DNA of 64,000 nucleotides, taken from positions 1-64,000 of the forward strand of contig NZ_AP024630.1 in the NCBI RefSeq assembly GCF_019976975.1. Reading direction: 5' to 3'. Numbering within the stretch: position 1 is the stretch's first letter; every line of letters starts with the position of its first letter. This stretch comes from Arthrobacter sp. NtRootA1 (GTDB taxonomy: Bacteria > Actinomycetota > Actinomycetes > Actinomycetales > Micrococcaceae). A program made the position numbers and the translations under genes. Positions 43,933 to 53,975 of this stretch are shown in pieces. The notes beneath the pieces were generated by a model, which saw only the letters and a program-made list of their open reading frames with translations, was not told the origin of the DNA and did not search any database.

Positions 43933-45267
43933 ATGACCAGCACCAACGCAGCCAAGGCCGTGACAAGGAAGCCACCGGCCGGCGCCCTCAAGGCATACAT
44001 AGCCAGCCTCACCGGCACATCGCTTGAATACTATGACTTCGCTATCTACTCCGTGGCTTCGGCCCTCGTCTTTCCCAAGATCTTCTTCCCCGGCAACGAT
44101 GAGTTCGTTGCACTGTTGCTCTCTTTCTCAGCTTTCGCGGTGGGCTACTTGGCCCGCCCGATCGGCGGCGTCATCTTCGGGCGTTTGGGCGACAAGATTG
44201 GTCGCAAGTACGTCCTTGTATTCACGCTGGTGCTTATCGGCGTCGCGACCGTCCTCATAGGTGCGCTGCCTGATTACTCAGTGATCGGCGTGGCGGCGCC
44301 CACCATCCTGGTTCTTCTTCGCCTCGCCCAAGGCATCGGTGTAGGCGGTGAATGGGGCGGAGCGGTCCTGCTGTCCAGCGAATTCGGAGACCCCAACAAG
44401 CGCGGCTTCTGGTCCTCGGCAGCCCAGATCGGTCCGCCCGCGGGCAACCTCATGGCCAACGGCGTCCTGGCTATCCTTGCTGCTTCATTGAGCAATGAGG
44501 CGTTCCTCTCCTGGGGCTGGCGCGTAGCCTTCCTCTCCTCCGCGCTCCTGGTGGTCTTCGGCTTGATCATCCGCCTCAAGCTCGAAGAAACCCCGGTCTT
44601 CAAGGCAATCCAAGCCCACGGCGAACGACCCAAAGCACCCATCAAGGAAGTCTTCACCACCGAACCCAAGGCCTTGGTTTCGGCAGCGCTCTCCCGGGTC
44701 TGCCCGGACGTCCTCTACGCGCTTTTCACGGTGTTTGTAGCGGTTTACGCCACCAAGCAACTTGGCATGACCACGGGTAATGTCCTGGCAGCCATCCTCA
44801 TCGGATCCGCATTCCAGCTGTTTCTCATTCCGTTGGCCGGCGCACTTACAGACCGCTTCAACCGCCGCCTCGTCTACGGCGTTACAGCGGCCGCTACAGC
44901 CGTATACATTCCCCTGTTCTTCCTCATGATCCAGGGCAAGTCAGTGGTTATGCTGACCATCGGCACAGTGATCGGTTTGGCGCTCCACGCGTTCATGTAT
45001 GGCCCACAGGCCGCCTTCATCACTGAGCAGTTCCCAGCCCGCCTGCGCTATGCCGGCAGCTCACTGGCTTACACCCTGGCGGGCGTGATTGGTGGAGCCG
45101 TTGCGCCCATCATCTTCACTGCTCTCTACGGCGCGGCATCCGGCGGCTGGTATTTGATCGCCGGATACCTCGTCCTGACAGCCGTTGTCACGATCGTGGG
45201 AATGCTCTTGGGCCGGGATCCGAAGCCCGAAGAAGACCTTCGCCTGCTGCAGGAGTCGGCCGCCTAA
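43933..45267 (+). CDS. MFS transporter, metabolite:H+ symporter type
   Basis: A 444-aa permease with about twelve helices. The N-terminal TSLEYYDFAIYSVASALVFPKIFFP, RPIGGVIFGRLGDKIGRKY and RLAQGIGVGGEWGGAVLLSSE are hallmarks of the metabolite/proton symporter subfamily, which includes citrate, ketoglutarate and proline/betaine carriers. GGAGGAAACC precedes the ATG. Its place inside the pxp run suggests import of the locus substrate, perhaps 5-oxoproline or a related acid. Confidence 0.9.
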   Translation: MTSTNAAKAVTRKPPAGALKAYIASLTGTSLEYYDFAIYSVASALVFPKIFFPGNDEFVALLLSFSAFAVGYLARPIGGVIFGRLGDKIGRKYVLVFTLVLIGVATVLIGALPDYSVIGVAAPTILVLLRLAQGIGVGGEWGGAVLLSSEFGDPNKRGFWSSAAQIGPPAGNLMANGVLAILAASLSNEAFLSWGWRVAFLSSALLVVFGLIIRLKLEETPVFKAIQAHGERPKAPIKEVFTTEPKALVSAALSRVCPDVLYALFTVFVAVYATKQLGMTTGNVLAAILIGSAFQLFLIPLAGALTDRFNRRLVYGVTAAATAVYIPLFFLMIQGKSVVMLTIGTVIGLALHAFMYGPQAAFITEQFPARLRYAGSSLAYTLAGVIGGAVAPIIFTALYGAASGGWYLIAGYLVLTAVVTIVGMLLGRDPKPEEDLRLLQESAA

Positions 45268-45297
45268 CTGGCGACGAAGCGGATGATGGAGACCGTG

Positions 45298-46953
45298 ATG
45301 CAAACGACCACCCCGACGCAATCGAGCACTGCGAAGAGGGTCCGCTCGGTGCGACCCGTCGGCACCCGTGCCGTCCTTGCGGAGCTGGATGGGCTGCAGG
45401 ACGTACTGGCCCTGCAGGACATGCTCTACAAGTCTCCGCTTCCTGGCCAGGTAGACGTCCTGGCAGCAGCCGAAACCGTGATGGTCGTTGGCGAATCCGC
45501 AGCGGCAACCCGGGCCATCGGTGCCCGGTTGCTCGAACTGGAACTCATCGCGACGAAGTCGACCGACTCCGGGCTGGTGGTCATCGATACCGTGTACGAC
45601 GGCGATGACCTTGCCGATGTCGCGGGGCTCACCGGGCTTAGCGTGGAGGGCGTGATTGCGGCTCACACCGGCCAGATTTGGACTGTTGCATTCGCTGGCT
45701 TCGCTCCCGGATTTGGCTACATGGTGGGCGAGAATGACGTCTTAACGGTTCCCCGCCGCTCCTCGCCGCGCACGGCAGTTCCCGCTGGCTCTGTGGCTCT
45801 GGGCGGCCAGTACTCCGCTGTCTATCCCCGGCGTTCTCCCGGCGGTTGGCAGCTGATTGGCCGAACGGGAGCCCGGATGTGGGACTTGGACCGCTCGCAA
45901 CCGGCCCTGGTTCGGCCCGGGGACAGGGTGCAGTACCGGGCTGTTCGCGAGGTTGTCACGGCCAGTGCGGAGCATCAAGTCGAACCCGACGCGGATCACC
46001 ACACGGACTCCGGCCTGCGGGTACTAAACCCCGGCGCGCAAAGCCTCATCGAGGACCTGGGCCGCAGAGGCTACGGTGCCTTGGGTGTCTCGGCGGCCGG
46101 TGCGTTGGACAGGGCATCGCTCCGCCGGGCCAACCGTCTTGTCGGCAACAGTTCGTCGGCTGCGGCCATCGAAACCGTCAATGGCGGGCTTACGGTGGAA
46201 GCGGTCGGCGATCAAGTGATTGCTGTGACAGGTGCGCCCACCACCCTAACTGTCCAGTCGCCGTCGTCGGCTGATTCCGAGGAGCCTGACGGAGACGCCC
46301 AGGACGCAGTGCGCACCGTCCCGATGGCTGCTCCATTCGCATTGCTCGACGGCGAAGTTCTTGCGCTCGGACCGCCCGAGGCCGGGTTCCGGAACTACGT
46401 CGCAATCCGCGGCGGCATAGCGGTCCCCGAAGTCCTGGGGAGTCGTTCGGCCGATACGATGTCCGGGATTGGACCGGCCCCACTGGTGGTTGGGCAGGAG
46501 CTTCTGGCGGGCGACGCCACGGCCTCCACTGCCGTTGGAAGCCCGGAGCTGCAACCGGAGTTCCCAGGTACGGGCGTCACTGTGCTCGATGTGGTTCCCG
46601 GACCGCGCGCTGACTGGTTCGATCAATCGGCCATCGAGTCCCTAACAAGCCAGGAATGGGTGGTCACGCCACAATCCAACCGCGTTGGCATGCGACTGGA
46701 CGGGACTCCTCTCCAGCGCGCCCGCGAGGGTGAACTTCCCAGTGAGGGGACTATGGCTGGTGCCCTCCAGATCCCGCCCGCGGGCCTCCCCGTGCTGTTC
46801 TTGGCCGACCACCCCATCACCGGTGGTTACCCCGTGATCGGCGTCGTTCGCGACGAACACCTTGACCTTGCCGGGCAGGTCCCCATTGGCGGACGGATCC
46901 GGTTCCGGATGGTCCCCGATTCCCCCGACTTCACCAAGACCCCAGAGAAGTGA
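45298..46953 (+). CDS. Fused 5-oxoprolinase subunits B and C (carboxyltransferase domains)
   Basis: A 551-aa fusion. The N-terminal half is the AHS1/PxpB (KipI-like) domain, with [13 protein letters not shown] and [10 protein letters not shown]. The C-terminal half is the AHS2/PxpC (KipA-like) domain, beginning [30 protein letters not shown] and including [10 protein letters not shown] and GYPVIGVV. Both are related to the carboxyltransferase part of urea carboxylase. ATG 45298 has GGAGA 5 bp upstream; ATG 45283 would add five residues. Separate genes are more usual; the join is clean, with no frameshift. Confidence 0.9.
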   Translation: MQTTTPTQSSTAKRVRSVRPVGTRAVLAELDGLQDVLALQDMLYKSPLPGQVDVLAAAETVMVVGESAAATRAIGARLLELELIATKSTDSGLVVIDTVYDGDDLADVAGLTGLSVEGVIAAHTGQIWTVAFAGFAPGFGYMVGENDVLTVPRRSSPRTAVPAGSVALGGQYSAVYPRRSPGGWQLIGRTGARMWDLDRSQPALVRPGDRVQYRAVREVVTASAEHQVEPDADHHTDSGLRVLNPGAQSLIEDLGRRGYGALGVSAAGALDRASLRRANRLVGNSSSAAAIETVNGGLTVEAVGDQVIAVTGAPTTLTVQSPSSADSEEPDGDAQDAVRTVPMAAPFALLDGEVLALGPPEAGFRNYVAIRGGIAVPEVLGSRSADTMSGIGPAPLVVGQELLAGDATASTAVGSPELQPEFPGTGVTVLDVVPGPRADWFDQSAIESLTSQEWVVTPQSNRVGMRLDGTPLQRAREGELPSEGTMAGALQIPPAGLPVLFLADHPITGGYPVIGVVRDEHLDLAGQVPIGGRIRFRMVPDSPDFTKTPEK

Positions 46954-46960
46954 GTATTTG

Positions 46961-48736
46961 ATGCGAAAGGTCCTGATTGCGAACCGCGGAGAAATCGCTG
47001 TTCGAGTCGCCCGAGCCTGCGATGACGCCGGCATTTCGTCCGTGGCCGTCTATGCGGACATCGACGCCGACGCAATGCACGTGGGCGCCGCGGATGAAGC
47101 CTATAGCCTGGTCGGAAACAGCCCTGCTGACACATACCTCAACGTCGCGAAGCTGCTCTCCATTGCCGAGCAGTCGGGGGCTGACGCCGTCCACCCCGGA
47201 TATGGCTTCCTCTCGGAAAACGCTGACTTTGCGCAAGCAGTCCTCGACGCCGGACTTGAGTGGATCGGTCCGTCGCCGGAGTCGATCCGCCAGTTGGGCA
47301 ACAAGATTACAGCCCGCGAGATCGCCGTCCGGGCTGGAGCCCCCCTTGTGGCCGGTAGCGATGGGCCGGTTGCCACTGCTGCTGAAGCCCGGGCGTTTGC
47401 CGAGGAACACGGACTGCCGGTGGCCATCAAGGCGGCCTTTGGCGGCGGTGGTCGCGGGCTCAAGGTTGTCCGCGAACTGGCCGAAGTGGAGGAGGCCTTC
47501 GACTCCGCAGTGCGTGAAGCCATCACAGCGTTCGGGCGGGGGGAATGCTTCGTTGAACAGTACCTTGACAGGCCGCGGCACGTTGAGGCGCAGGTCATCG
47601 CGGATACCCATGGCAACGTCGTTGTGGTGGGCACGCGCGATTGCTCCCTCCAACGCCGTCACCAGAAGCTCGTGGAAGAGGCGCCCGCGCCTTTCCTTAC
47701 CGAGTCCCAGCAGCAGCAGATCTATGACGCCGCCAAGGCAATCGTCCGCGAGGCCGGCTATTACGGCGCTGGGACTGTTGAATTCCTGGTCTCCGCAGAT
47801 GGGGCCGTGGCCTTCCTTGAGGTAAATACGCGCCTGCAGGTGGAGCACCCCATTACCGAGGAAACGGCGGGGATAGACCTCGTTCAGGAGCAGTTCCGTA
47901 TTGCAGCCGGCCTGTCCTTGAGCATTTCCGAGGATCCCATCGCCCGCGGCCATTCCTTTGAGTTCCGCATCAACGCCGAGGACGTTGGCCGCGGATTCCT
48001 GCCTTCCCCGGGCACAGTCGCATCGTTCCAAGCGCCCACGGGTCCCGGCATTCGCTTGGACACCGGCGTGCGCGCCGGCTCGTTTATTGCACCGCAGTTC
48101 GATTCGCTCCTAGCCAAATTGATTGTTACTGGTGCAGACCGCCAGCAAGCGCTGCGCCGCGCACGCCGTGCACTTGCGGAAATGGAGATCACCGGACTGC
48201 CCACCGTGTTGCCGTTCCACCGAGCGGTTGTGGAGTCCGATGACTTTACCTCCGTAGCCGGGCTGCGCGTTCACACGCGTTGGATCGAGACCGACTTTGC
48301 AGATCAGATCCCCGTTGATTCCGAATACAACGTGGTCGCACCCGGTGGCGTGCGGCGCACCATCACCGTGGATGTCGACGGCAAGCGGCTCGCAGTGGGA
48401 CTCCCGGCTGATCTGCTGGAGGGTTGGGCCCGGTCAGGGCAGGGACTTCCCTCAGGCTCGGTGGTCACGGGGCTGCAGGGTGATTCCCTGGGAGCGTCCG
48501 ATTCAACGGGAGCCTCGCCAGCGGAGTCAGCCCTGGTCTCCAGCATGGCCGGCACCGTAGTGAAGTGGCTGGTGGAGCCCGGCACCGAGGTCTCGGCAGG
48601 CGACCCCTTGCTGGTGGTCGAGGCCATGAAGATGGAAACGCAGGTTGCAGCCCACCGAGCAGGCACGCTCTCCGAGGTGTTCTCGGCACCCGGCGGTGTG
48701 GTTACCGCCGGAGCCGTGCTGGCGCACATCCAGTAG
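46961..48736 (+). CDS. Biotin carboxylase with C-terminal biotin carrier domain
   Basis: Of 591 aa, the biotin carboxylase domain (residues 1-445) shows [18 protein letters not shown], the ATP loop [30 protein letters not shown] and [10 protein letters not shown] linker leads to the biotinyl domain, with [10 protein letters not shown] carrying the biotin-accepting Lys557. It lies 7 bp after pxpBC. The gene pair could form a split carboxylase similar to urea carboxylase, or the enzyme may be an acyl-CoA carboxylase alpha chain. No acyl-CoA carboxyltransferase gene is nearby. Confidence 0.88.
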   Translation: MRKVLIANRGEIAVRVARACDDAGISSVAVYADIDADAMHVGAADEAYSLVGNSPADTYLNVAKLLSIAEQSGADAVHPGYGFLSENADFAQAVLDAGLEWIGPSPESIRQLGNKITAREIAVRAGAPLVAGSDGPVATAAEARAFAEEHGLPVAIKAAFGGGGRGLKVVRELAEVEEAFDSAVREAITAFGRGECFVEQYLDRPRHVEAQVIADTHGNVVVVGTRDCSLQRRHQKLVEEAPAPFLTESQQQQIYDAAKAIVREAGYYGAGTVEFLVSADGAVAFLEVNTRLQVEHPITEETAGIDLVQEQFRIAAGLSLSISEDPIARGHSFEFRINAEDVGRGFLPSPGTVASFQAPTGPGIRLDTGVRAGSFIAPQFDSLLAKLIVTGADRQQALRRARRALAEMEITGLPTVLPFHRAVVESDDFTSVAGLRVHTRWIETDFADQIPVDSEYNVVAPGGVRRTITVDVDGKRLAVGLPADLLEGWARSGQGLPSGSVVTGLQGDSLGASDSTGASPAESALVSSMAGTVVKWLVEPGTEVSAGDPLLVVEAMKMETQVAAHRAGTLSEVFSAPGGVVTAGAVLAHIQ

Positions 48737-48797
48737 TGGGTCAGGAGGGCCGCTGGAACGTCGCTAACCTGCTCTCCCGTGGTGGGGCAGCAACGGA

Positions 48798-50054
48798 TTA
48801 GCGGCCAAGCGACGAGGTTTTGGCTCCCAAAATGCTGTCCAATAGGCCGTTGCGGAACTTGCCCGAGGGGTCGTTGGTGATGGCGAGGCTGCAGAAGTCC
48901 TCGAAGCGTGGGTAGAGGGCCGCGAAGTCGTACAGGCTTGGCGTGAAGAGCTTGCCCCAGTGCGGCCTGGCGCCGAAGGGACGCAGTGCTTCTTCAAGCT
49001 CGGGGAGTACCGCTTCCACCTCGGCTTGCAGTGGCTTCCATGTGAAGTGGAGGGCCACGCTCTGTTGCTCATAGAACGGGCTGAGCCAGAACTCGTCCGC
49101 GGCTACTGTGCGGATTTCGGAGATGAACAGCAGCGGCGCCAGCTTGTCCGCGAGCTCTCGGACAGCTTGAAGAGCCGCGGGCGCGTGCTCAAGCGGCAGG
49201 AGGAATTCGCTCTGCAGTTCCTCACCGTTGCTCGGCGTGAATTCGTGGCGGAAGTGCGGCAGGCGGTCCAGCCATTTGCCGGGCTCGTCCAGCTGGCCCG
49301 TGCAGTTCTCCGCCGACATCCCGGGCAGCGGGTGGAGAGCGGCAGTAGCGGCGGTTGCACCGAAGAGCTCCGGCAGAGCCGGCTCGGTATCCAGGGCTTT
49401 GAACCATACCTGCGGGATGGACCCGCCGGTGTAGTCGGTGAAAAAGCTGACGCTGTACGCGGCCGACGCGATGTTCGCGAAGTCCGCCAACGCCCTCTCC
49501 CACGGCAGGCCCGTGAGCACGCGCTGCCGCATCTGATAGCTCGGCCGGACGGCCAGTTCCAGTCCTGTGACGATTCCCAGGGCGCCGATTCCCACAACGC
49601 TGGCGAGGAACTCGTCGTCGTCCGCACTAAGCGTTACCAGCTCGCCATTTGCTCGCACCAGGTCGATACTTACGACCGCGCCAGCCAAGGAGGGATTGCC
49701 GACACCACTGCCGTGCGTCCCGGTTTGGATAGCTCCGGCTACCGAGATGTGGGGGAGCGAAGCGAGGTTGTGGATGGCATAACCCTGTTCCTCGACCGCC
49801 CGGCAAAGTGCGCCATAGCTGATACCGCCGCTGACTTTGACGGTGCCCTTCCCGGCATCAAGTGAGATTTCCTGCGGCAATGCATCCAGGAGAACGTGCA
49901 TGCCATCGGTGTCTGCGACCTTGTTGAAGGAGTGGCGGGAACCGAGGGCCTTTATCCGCGGCGCGTTGGCCACAAGCCCGCGCAGCTGGTCCACGGAGGT
50001 GGGCCGCTGGACGTCAGCGGACGAATACTCAAGGTTTCCTGCCCAGTTCTTCAT
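48798..50054 (-). CDS. Alditol oxidase-like FAD-dependent oxidoreductase
   Basis: A 418-aa member of the VAO/D-arabinono-lactone oxidase family, the same length as the Streptomyces alditol oxidase AldO. The FAD-binding domain has RPTSVDQL, GSRHSFNKVAD (His41 is the likely covalent FAD site) and SVAGAIQTGTHGSGVGNPSLA. The C-terminal substrate domain ends FSPSLYDFAAL-like and LYPRFEDFCSL. Predicted reaction: oxidation of xylitol or sorbitol with oxygen, giving hydrogen peroxide. A LacI-type operator lies 41 bp upstream. It converges with the carboxylase gene. Confidence 0.85.
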   Translation of the reverse strand: MKNWAGNLEYSSADVQRPTSVDQLRGLVANAPRIKALGSRHSFNKVADTDGMHVLLDALPQEISLDAGKGTVKVSGGISYGALCRAVEEQGYAIHNLASLPHISVAGAIQTGTHGSGVGNPSLAGAVVSIDLVRANGELVTLSADDDEFLASVVGIGALGIVTGLELAVRPSYQMRQRVLTGLPWERALADFANIASAAYSVSFFTDYTGGSIPQVWFKALDTEPALPELFGATAATAALHPLPGMSAENCTGQLDEPGKWLDRLPHFRHEFTPSNGEELQSEFLLPLEHAPAALQAVRELADKLAPLLFISEIRTVAADEFWLSPFYEQQSVALHFTWKPLQAEVEAVLPELEEALRPFGARPHWGKLFTPSLYDFAALYPRFEDFCSLAITNDPSGKFRNGLLDSILGAKTSSLGR

Positions 50055-50094
50055 TGAATGATCTTCCCGCTTGGTTACTTATCGGCTTCCGTAA

Positions 50095-50110
50095 TTGTTA
50101 ACGTTCACAA
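50095..50110. promoter_or_regulatory. LacI-family operator-like palindrome
   Basis: TTGTTAACGTTCACAA matches its own reverse complement at 14 of 16 positions and has the central AACGTT typical of LacI/GalR operators. It lies 41 bp upstream of the alditol oxidase start. No LacI-family regulator is encoded in the window. Confidence 0.6.
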
Positions 50111-50166
50111 CTAATTGCGTCAAGAGGTGTCCAACTTGGCTGGAGCAGAGCTGGAGCCGCGGGACG

Positions 50167-51162
50167 CTAGTCCTTCAGTGGACGGCGAGCCAGCCATGCC
50201 GCGACAATCGCGCCGGAGATGTTGTGCCACAGCGAGAAGACGGCGGAGGGCAGCGCAGCCAGCGGACTGAAGTGCGCCGTGGCAAGGGTCGCCGCCAAGC
50301 CGGAGTTCTGCATGCCAACCTCGAATGCCAGGGCGCGGCGGGCCTTGTCATCCAGGCGGCCGAGCTTACCGGCCAAGTAGCCAAGGCCCAGCCCAAAGCC
50401 ATTGTGGAGGACAACTGCCAGGAACACGATGGCGCCTGCTGCAACGATCTTGCTGGCGCTGCCGGCCACGACGATCGCCACGATCAGAGAAATCACGACG
50501 GCGGACGCCCACGGAAGTGCCGGAAGCACCTTTGCGACGAGCTTGGATAGGAAGAGACGAGCGAGCAGGCCTGCGATGACCGGAAGCAACACGGTCTTCA
50601 CGATGTCCAGGACCATGGCGCCGGCATCAATGTGCAGGAATGAACCGGCCAACAAGAGAGTAAGTGCCGGCGTGACGATGGGAGCGATCAACGTGGAAAC
50701 CGAGGCAACAGCGACCGACAAGGCCACGTCACCTTTGGCCAGGAACGCCATGACGTTGGACGCTGTACCGGACGGTGCGCAGCCTACAAGAATAAGGCCG
50801 ACGGCGAGCTCGGGTGGAAGCTGAAGCAGCACGGCAATCAACCAGCCTGCCCCAGGCATGATCACGTAGTGCGCCACAATGCCGAGTGCCACAGCCCACG
50901 GACGGCGCGCCACAGAAGCGAAGTCGGGCGGCGTCAGGGTGAGGCCCATGCAGAACATGATGACGCCCAGTAAGTAAGGAACGGCGACGCCCATGGGCTT
51001 GAACATTTCCGGAAGGAGGAACCCGAGCACGCCAGCCAGCACAACCAGGAGCGGGAAAACCGTCACGGCTATCCGCGCGATCTTGGCCTCTGCGGCGAGG
51101 GCTGCGTTGACGGGAGCCGTGGACCCTGAGGTCTCTGTCTGGGAATTCGTTGCCTCAAGCAT
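50167..51162 (-). CDS. Bile acid:sodium symporter (BASS) family transporter
   Basis: A 331-aa membrane protein with about ten helices. FCMGLTLTPPDFASVARRP, GLILVGCAPSGTASNVMAFLAKGDVALSV and FEVGMQNSGLAATLA are the core BASS motifs, the last two corresponding to the crossed helices that bind sodium. Bacterial members move organic acids, pantoate or bile acids; the substrate is not evident here. The N-terminal 25 residues are polar and probably cytoplasmic. Confidence 0.9.
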   Translation of the reverse strand: MLEATNSQTETSGSTAPVNAALAAEAKIARIAVTVFPLLVVLAGVLGFLLPEMFKPMGVAVPYLLGVIMFCMGLTLTPPDFASVARRPWAVALGIVAHYVIMPGAGWLIAVLLQLPPELAVGLILVGCAPSGTASNVMAFLAKGDVALSVAVASVSTLIAPIVTPALTLLLAGSFLHIDAGAMVLDIVKTVLLPVIAGLLARLFLSKLVAKVLPALPWASAVVISLIVAIVVAGSASKIVAAGAIVFLAVVLHNGFGLGLGYLAGKLGRLDDKARRALAFEVGMQNSGLAATLATAHFSPLAALPSAVFSLWHNISGAIVAAWLARRPLKD

Positions 51163-51255
51163 TTATCCATGCTCACATTGGTCCGCGCGCATGGCCGAGT
51201 TCGTTACTCCCACCGCGGCATATATGTCAGATGACCGCTGTTTCGGCTGCGTGTG

Positions 51256-52752
51256 TCAGCTGTTCAGCTTTCCCGCGAGCCTCTCGCGCATGAGGATACT
51301 TGCTTCGTTGAGTCCGATGAACTCCACCTCGCGCCCGTGATTGCGGTACTTCTCAGTGACCGAGTCCAGCACGGCAATAGTGGATGCATCCCAAAGGTGC
51401 GAGTTATGGAGATCGATCACCACGCGATCTATGCCCTCCGAGGAATCCTTTGCGTAGTCGAACTGGGTGTACAGATCATTGGATGAGGCAAAGAAGAGTT
51501 CTCCGTCCACTGTGTAAGTAGCCACGGTTTCCCCGTTGAGCTCCAGTTCGGTGCGCTCGACAGTCGCGAAATGCGCCACGCGGCGCGCAAACAGCACCAT
51601 CGCGGTCAAGACGCCGACGCCGACACCCACCGCCAGATTGTGCGTCGCCACAACAGCGGCAACAGTGATCAGCATGACGGCGGTCTCTGATTTGGGAAGG
51701 CGCCTCAGGGTGGATAGCCGAACAGAATGCCACTCGAAGGTAATCAGGGAAACGAAGATCATCACGGCAACAAGGGCAGCCATGGGAATCATCCCCACAA
51801 TGTCGCCCAGGACAACCACCAGGACCAGCAGGAAGACGCCGGCCAGGAACGTTGAGAGCCTGCTCCGGGCTCCAGATCCCTTGACGTTGATCATTGTCTG
51901 TCCGATTACTGCACACCCACCCAGTCCACCAAGGAATCCCGTGACGATGTTGGCCAGTCCCTGACCCCAGGAAACCCGTGTTTTGTCGGAGCGGGTATCC
52001 GTGATGTCATCCACCAACTTGGCCGTCAGCAGTGATTCGAGGAGGCCCACGAGGGCCATGGACAATGCGAAGGGCGCAATGATCTGGAACGTTTCCAGGT
52101 TCAGCGGGACATTGGGCAGGAAGAACCCGGGCAGGCTGTGGGGGAGCTCGCCTTTGTCACTGACCGTCGGAACATCGATATGCCCCAGAACCGTCACCAG
52201 AGTGATGACCACGATCGTCACGAGGGGCGCGGGAATGGCCGTGGTCAGGCGGGGTAGGCCAGAGACCATGACGAGTCCCACGGCAACAATTGGATAGACC
52301 ATCCACGGGACATTGAAGAGTTCCGGCATCTGCGAGATGAACACCAAAATTGCCAGTGCGTTCACGAAGCCGATCATCACCGACCGCGGAATGAAGCGCA
52401 TGAGCCGGGTGACACCGAGGACAGCGAGGATGATCTGGAAGACACCCGCCAAGATGATCGTGGCGATCAGGTAGTCCAGTCCGTGCTCCTTCATCACGGG
52501 AGCGATGACCAAGGCCACAGCCCCTGTCGCTGCAGAGATCATGGCTGGACGGCCACCAACAAGGGCCGTGACCACACCCATGGTGAAGGAAGCGAACAAC
52601 CCGACCCGGGGATCGACGCCCGCGATGACCGAGAACGCGATGGCCTCTGGAATGAGCGCCAGTGCAACCACGAGTCCAGCCAGGGATTCCGTCAGCAGGC
52701 GGCGGGGCGAGCGGAAGGTTGCCCGCAGTGACATGAGTTGCTCGGGAGTCAT
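51256..52752 (-). CDS. SulP-family anion transporter with STAS domain
   Basis: A 498-aa transporter for sulfate, bicarbonate or related anions. The membrane part begins with the SulP signature LAGLVVALALIPEAIAFSVIAGVDPRVGLFASF and contains GLANIVTGFLGGLGGCAVIGQTMINVKGSGARSRLS. The C-terminal STAS domain is at about residues 400-498 (YTVDGELFFASSNDL to VVIDLHNSHLWDASTIAVLD). ATG 52752 has TAAGGA about 5 bp upstream. It lies 7 bp after the RelA/SpoT-domain gene in the same direction, so the two are probably co-transcribed. Confidence 0.92.
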   Translation of the reverse strand: MTPEQLMSLRATFRSPRRLLTESLAGLVVALALIPEAIAFSVIAGVDPRVGLFASFTMGVVTALVGGRPAMISAATGAVALVIAPVMKEHGLDYLIATIILAGVFQIILAVLGVTRLMRFIPRSVMIGFVNALAILVFISQMPELFNVPWMVYPIVAVGLVMVSGLPRLTTAIPAPLVTIVVITLVTVLGHIDVPTVSDKGELPHSLPGFFLPNVPLNLETFQIIAPFALSMALVGLLESLLTAKLVDDITDTRSDKTRVSWGQGLANIVTGFLGGLGGCAVIGQTMINVKGSGARSRLSTFLAGVFLLVLVVVLGDIVGMIPMAALVAVMIFVSLITFEWHSVRLSTLRRLPKSETAVMLITVAAVVATHNLAVGVGVGVLTAMVLFARRVAHFATVERTELELNGETVATYTVDGELFFASSNDLYTQFDYAKDSSEGIDRVVIDLHNSHLWDASTIAVLDSVTEKYRNHGREVEFIGLNEASILMRERLAGKLNS

Positions 52753-52759
52753 GGCGTCC

Positions 52760-53866
52760 TTACAGTGCAGTCTGGCGGTAACGCTCAATCTGCTTTAGAC
52801 GCCGCTGGAGGCTATCGCGCCGCGGGTGCGGTACGACGTCGGGCGCCTCAGCGGTGAGGTCAATGTGTTCGGTTCCGTACTGCCACAGCAGGAGGTCATC
52901 CAGGAGGCGGTCGGGGCCCGGGGAATAGCGGTGATCCAGGGCTTTGCGGACCTCTGTGATCCGGTTGGCACTAAGGAGCCCCGCGAGTTCCACGGTTTTG
53001 GTGAGTCCGTGGGCGGCCAGAAGTTCGGCAGCCCACCCCCAGTCGTCATCAACTTTACGGTCAACGTGAGGCAGTAGCGTACGCCAGACATCCCGAACGC
53101 GGTTGGGAGTCAGCGGGGAAGCGCCCTCGCCATGCAGGTCCCAATAGCTTCTAACCTCTTCGTACCGCTCATGGAGGTCCGCGAAGGCGCTTTCCACTGT
53201 TTCCAACATGGCCGCAGTGGCTGTGAACTGGCGATCAAAATGCGGGGTCCATGCGCGCGGATCCTCCGCCTTGAACCGGATATCGTGCTCGATCTCGCTC
53301 CAGGCGTGCGCAAAAACCGTGCGGATCTGGCACTCGAAGAAGTAGCTGCCGTTGGCAGGCATGTCCGGGTTGAAGACGTGCTGATACTCCTTGACGGCCT
53401 CATTCTGGATGGTTCGCAGGATCAAGTGCCGGCTGGAGTAGCCGTACGTGCCCGATTCGATGGATCCGATGTCCTTCTCGCGGTCTCCACGGCAATCGAA
53501 GAGCTGGCGTTGGCGCTTGATGATGTTGGCTACGGCTGCGTTCTCGGCAGGCAGTTTGGTGATGACGCGGATGCCCACCATGTCATTCAAGGTGCGGAAC
53601 GGGTCCGGGAATTTGAGGACCCGCGGGCCGCCCGGCTCCAAAGGATCATCCGTGCGTGAGATCTTTTCGCGGAACGACTCCACGGTTTTGGTTCGCCCGG
53701 TGACAAACAGGGGAGTGACTTCGGCGTCGTTGAGCATGTCCCTTAGGGTTAGCAGCACATCCCGTGTAACCCGCTTCAGGGCCGGGCGAACACGCTCATA
53801 GAGCGCCACGTTCGCATCCACTGCATCGCGCTGGTCCTGGTCCAGGCTGTCCCAATTGCTTGCCAT
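52760..53866 (-). CDS. RelA/SpoT synthetase-domain protein (small alarmone synthetase-like)
   Basis: A 368-aa protein lacking the hydrolase, TGS and ACT domains of full Rel. The synthetase core (about residues 50-205) shows GRTKTVESFREKI (57-69), LNDMVGIRVI (93-102), GYSSRHLIL (142-150) and FECQIRTVFAHAWSEIEHDIRFK. The usual GYRSxH reads GYSSRH, and the G-loop Lys/Ser pattern is altered. A C-terminal extension of about 160 residues is unassigned. Alarmone synthesis is possible but not certain. It is first of a pair with SulP. Confidence 0.82.
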   Translation of the reverse strand: MASNWDSLDQDQRDAVDANVALYERVRPALKRVTRDVLLTLRDMLNDAEVTPLFVTGRTKTVESFREKISRTDDPLEPGGPRVLKFPDPFRTLNDMVGIRVITKLPAENAAVANIIKRQRQLFDCRGDREKDIGSIESGTYGYSSRHLILRTIQNEAVKEYQHVFNPDMPANGSYFFECQIRTVFAHAWSEIEHDIRFKAEDPRAWTPHFDRQFTATAAMLETVESAFADLHERYEEVRSYWDLHGEGASPLTPNRVRDVWRTLLPHVDRKVDDDWGWAAELLAAHGLTKTVELAGLLSANRITEVRKALDHRYSPGPDRLLDDLLLWQYGTEHIDLTAEAPDVVPHPRRDSLQRRLKQIERYRQTAL

Positions 53867-53975
53867 GCCCCCAGCTTACGGGGCGGGTCCGACACCGCGG
53901 AGGGCCACCCGCCGTCGGGGTGCCCTAGCCAAAGTTGCGGGACGTCACGATAGGCTCGGTACAAAGGAGGGCGCA

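Noticed and set aside
46931..48031. 366-aa open frame antisense to the biotin carboxylase
   Set aside because: The biotin carboxylase motifs on the plus strand are unambiguous.
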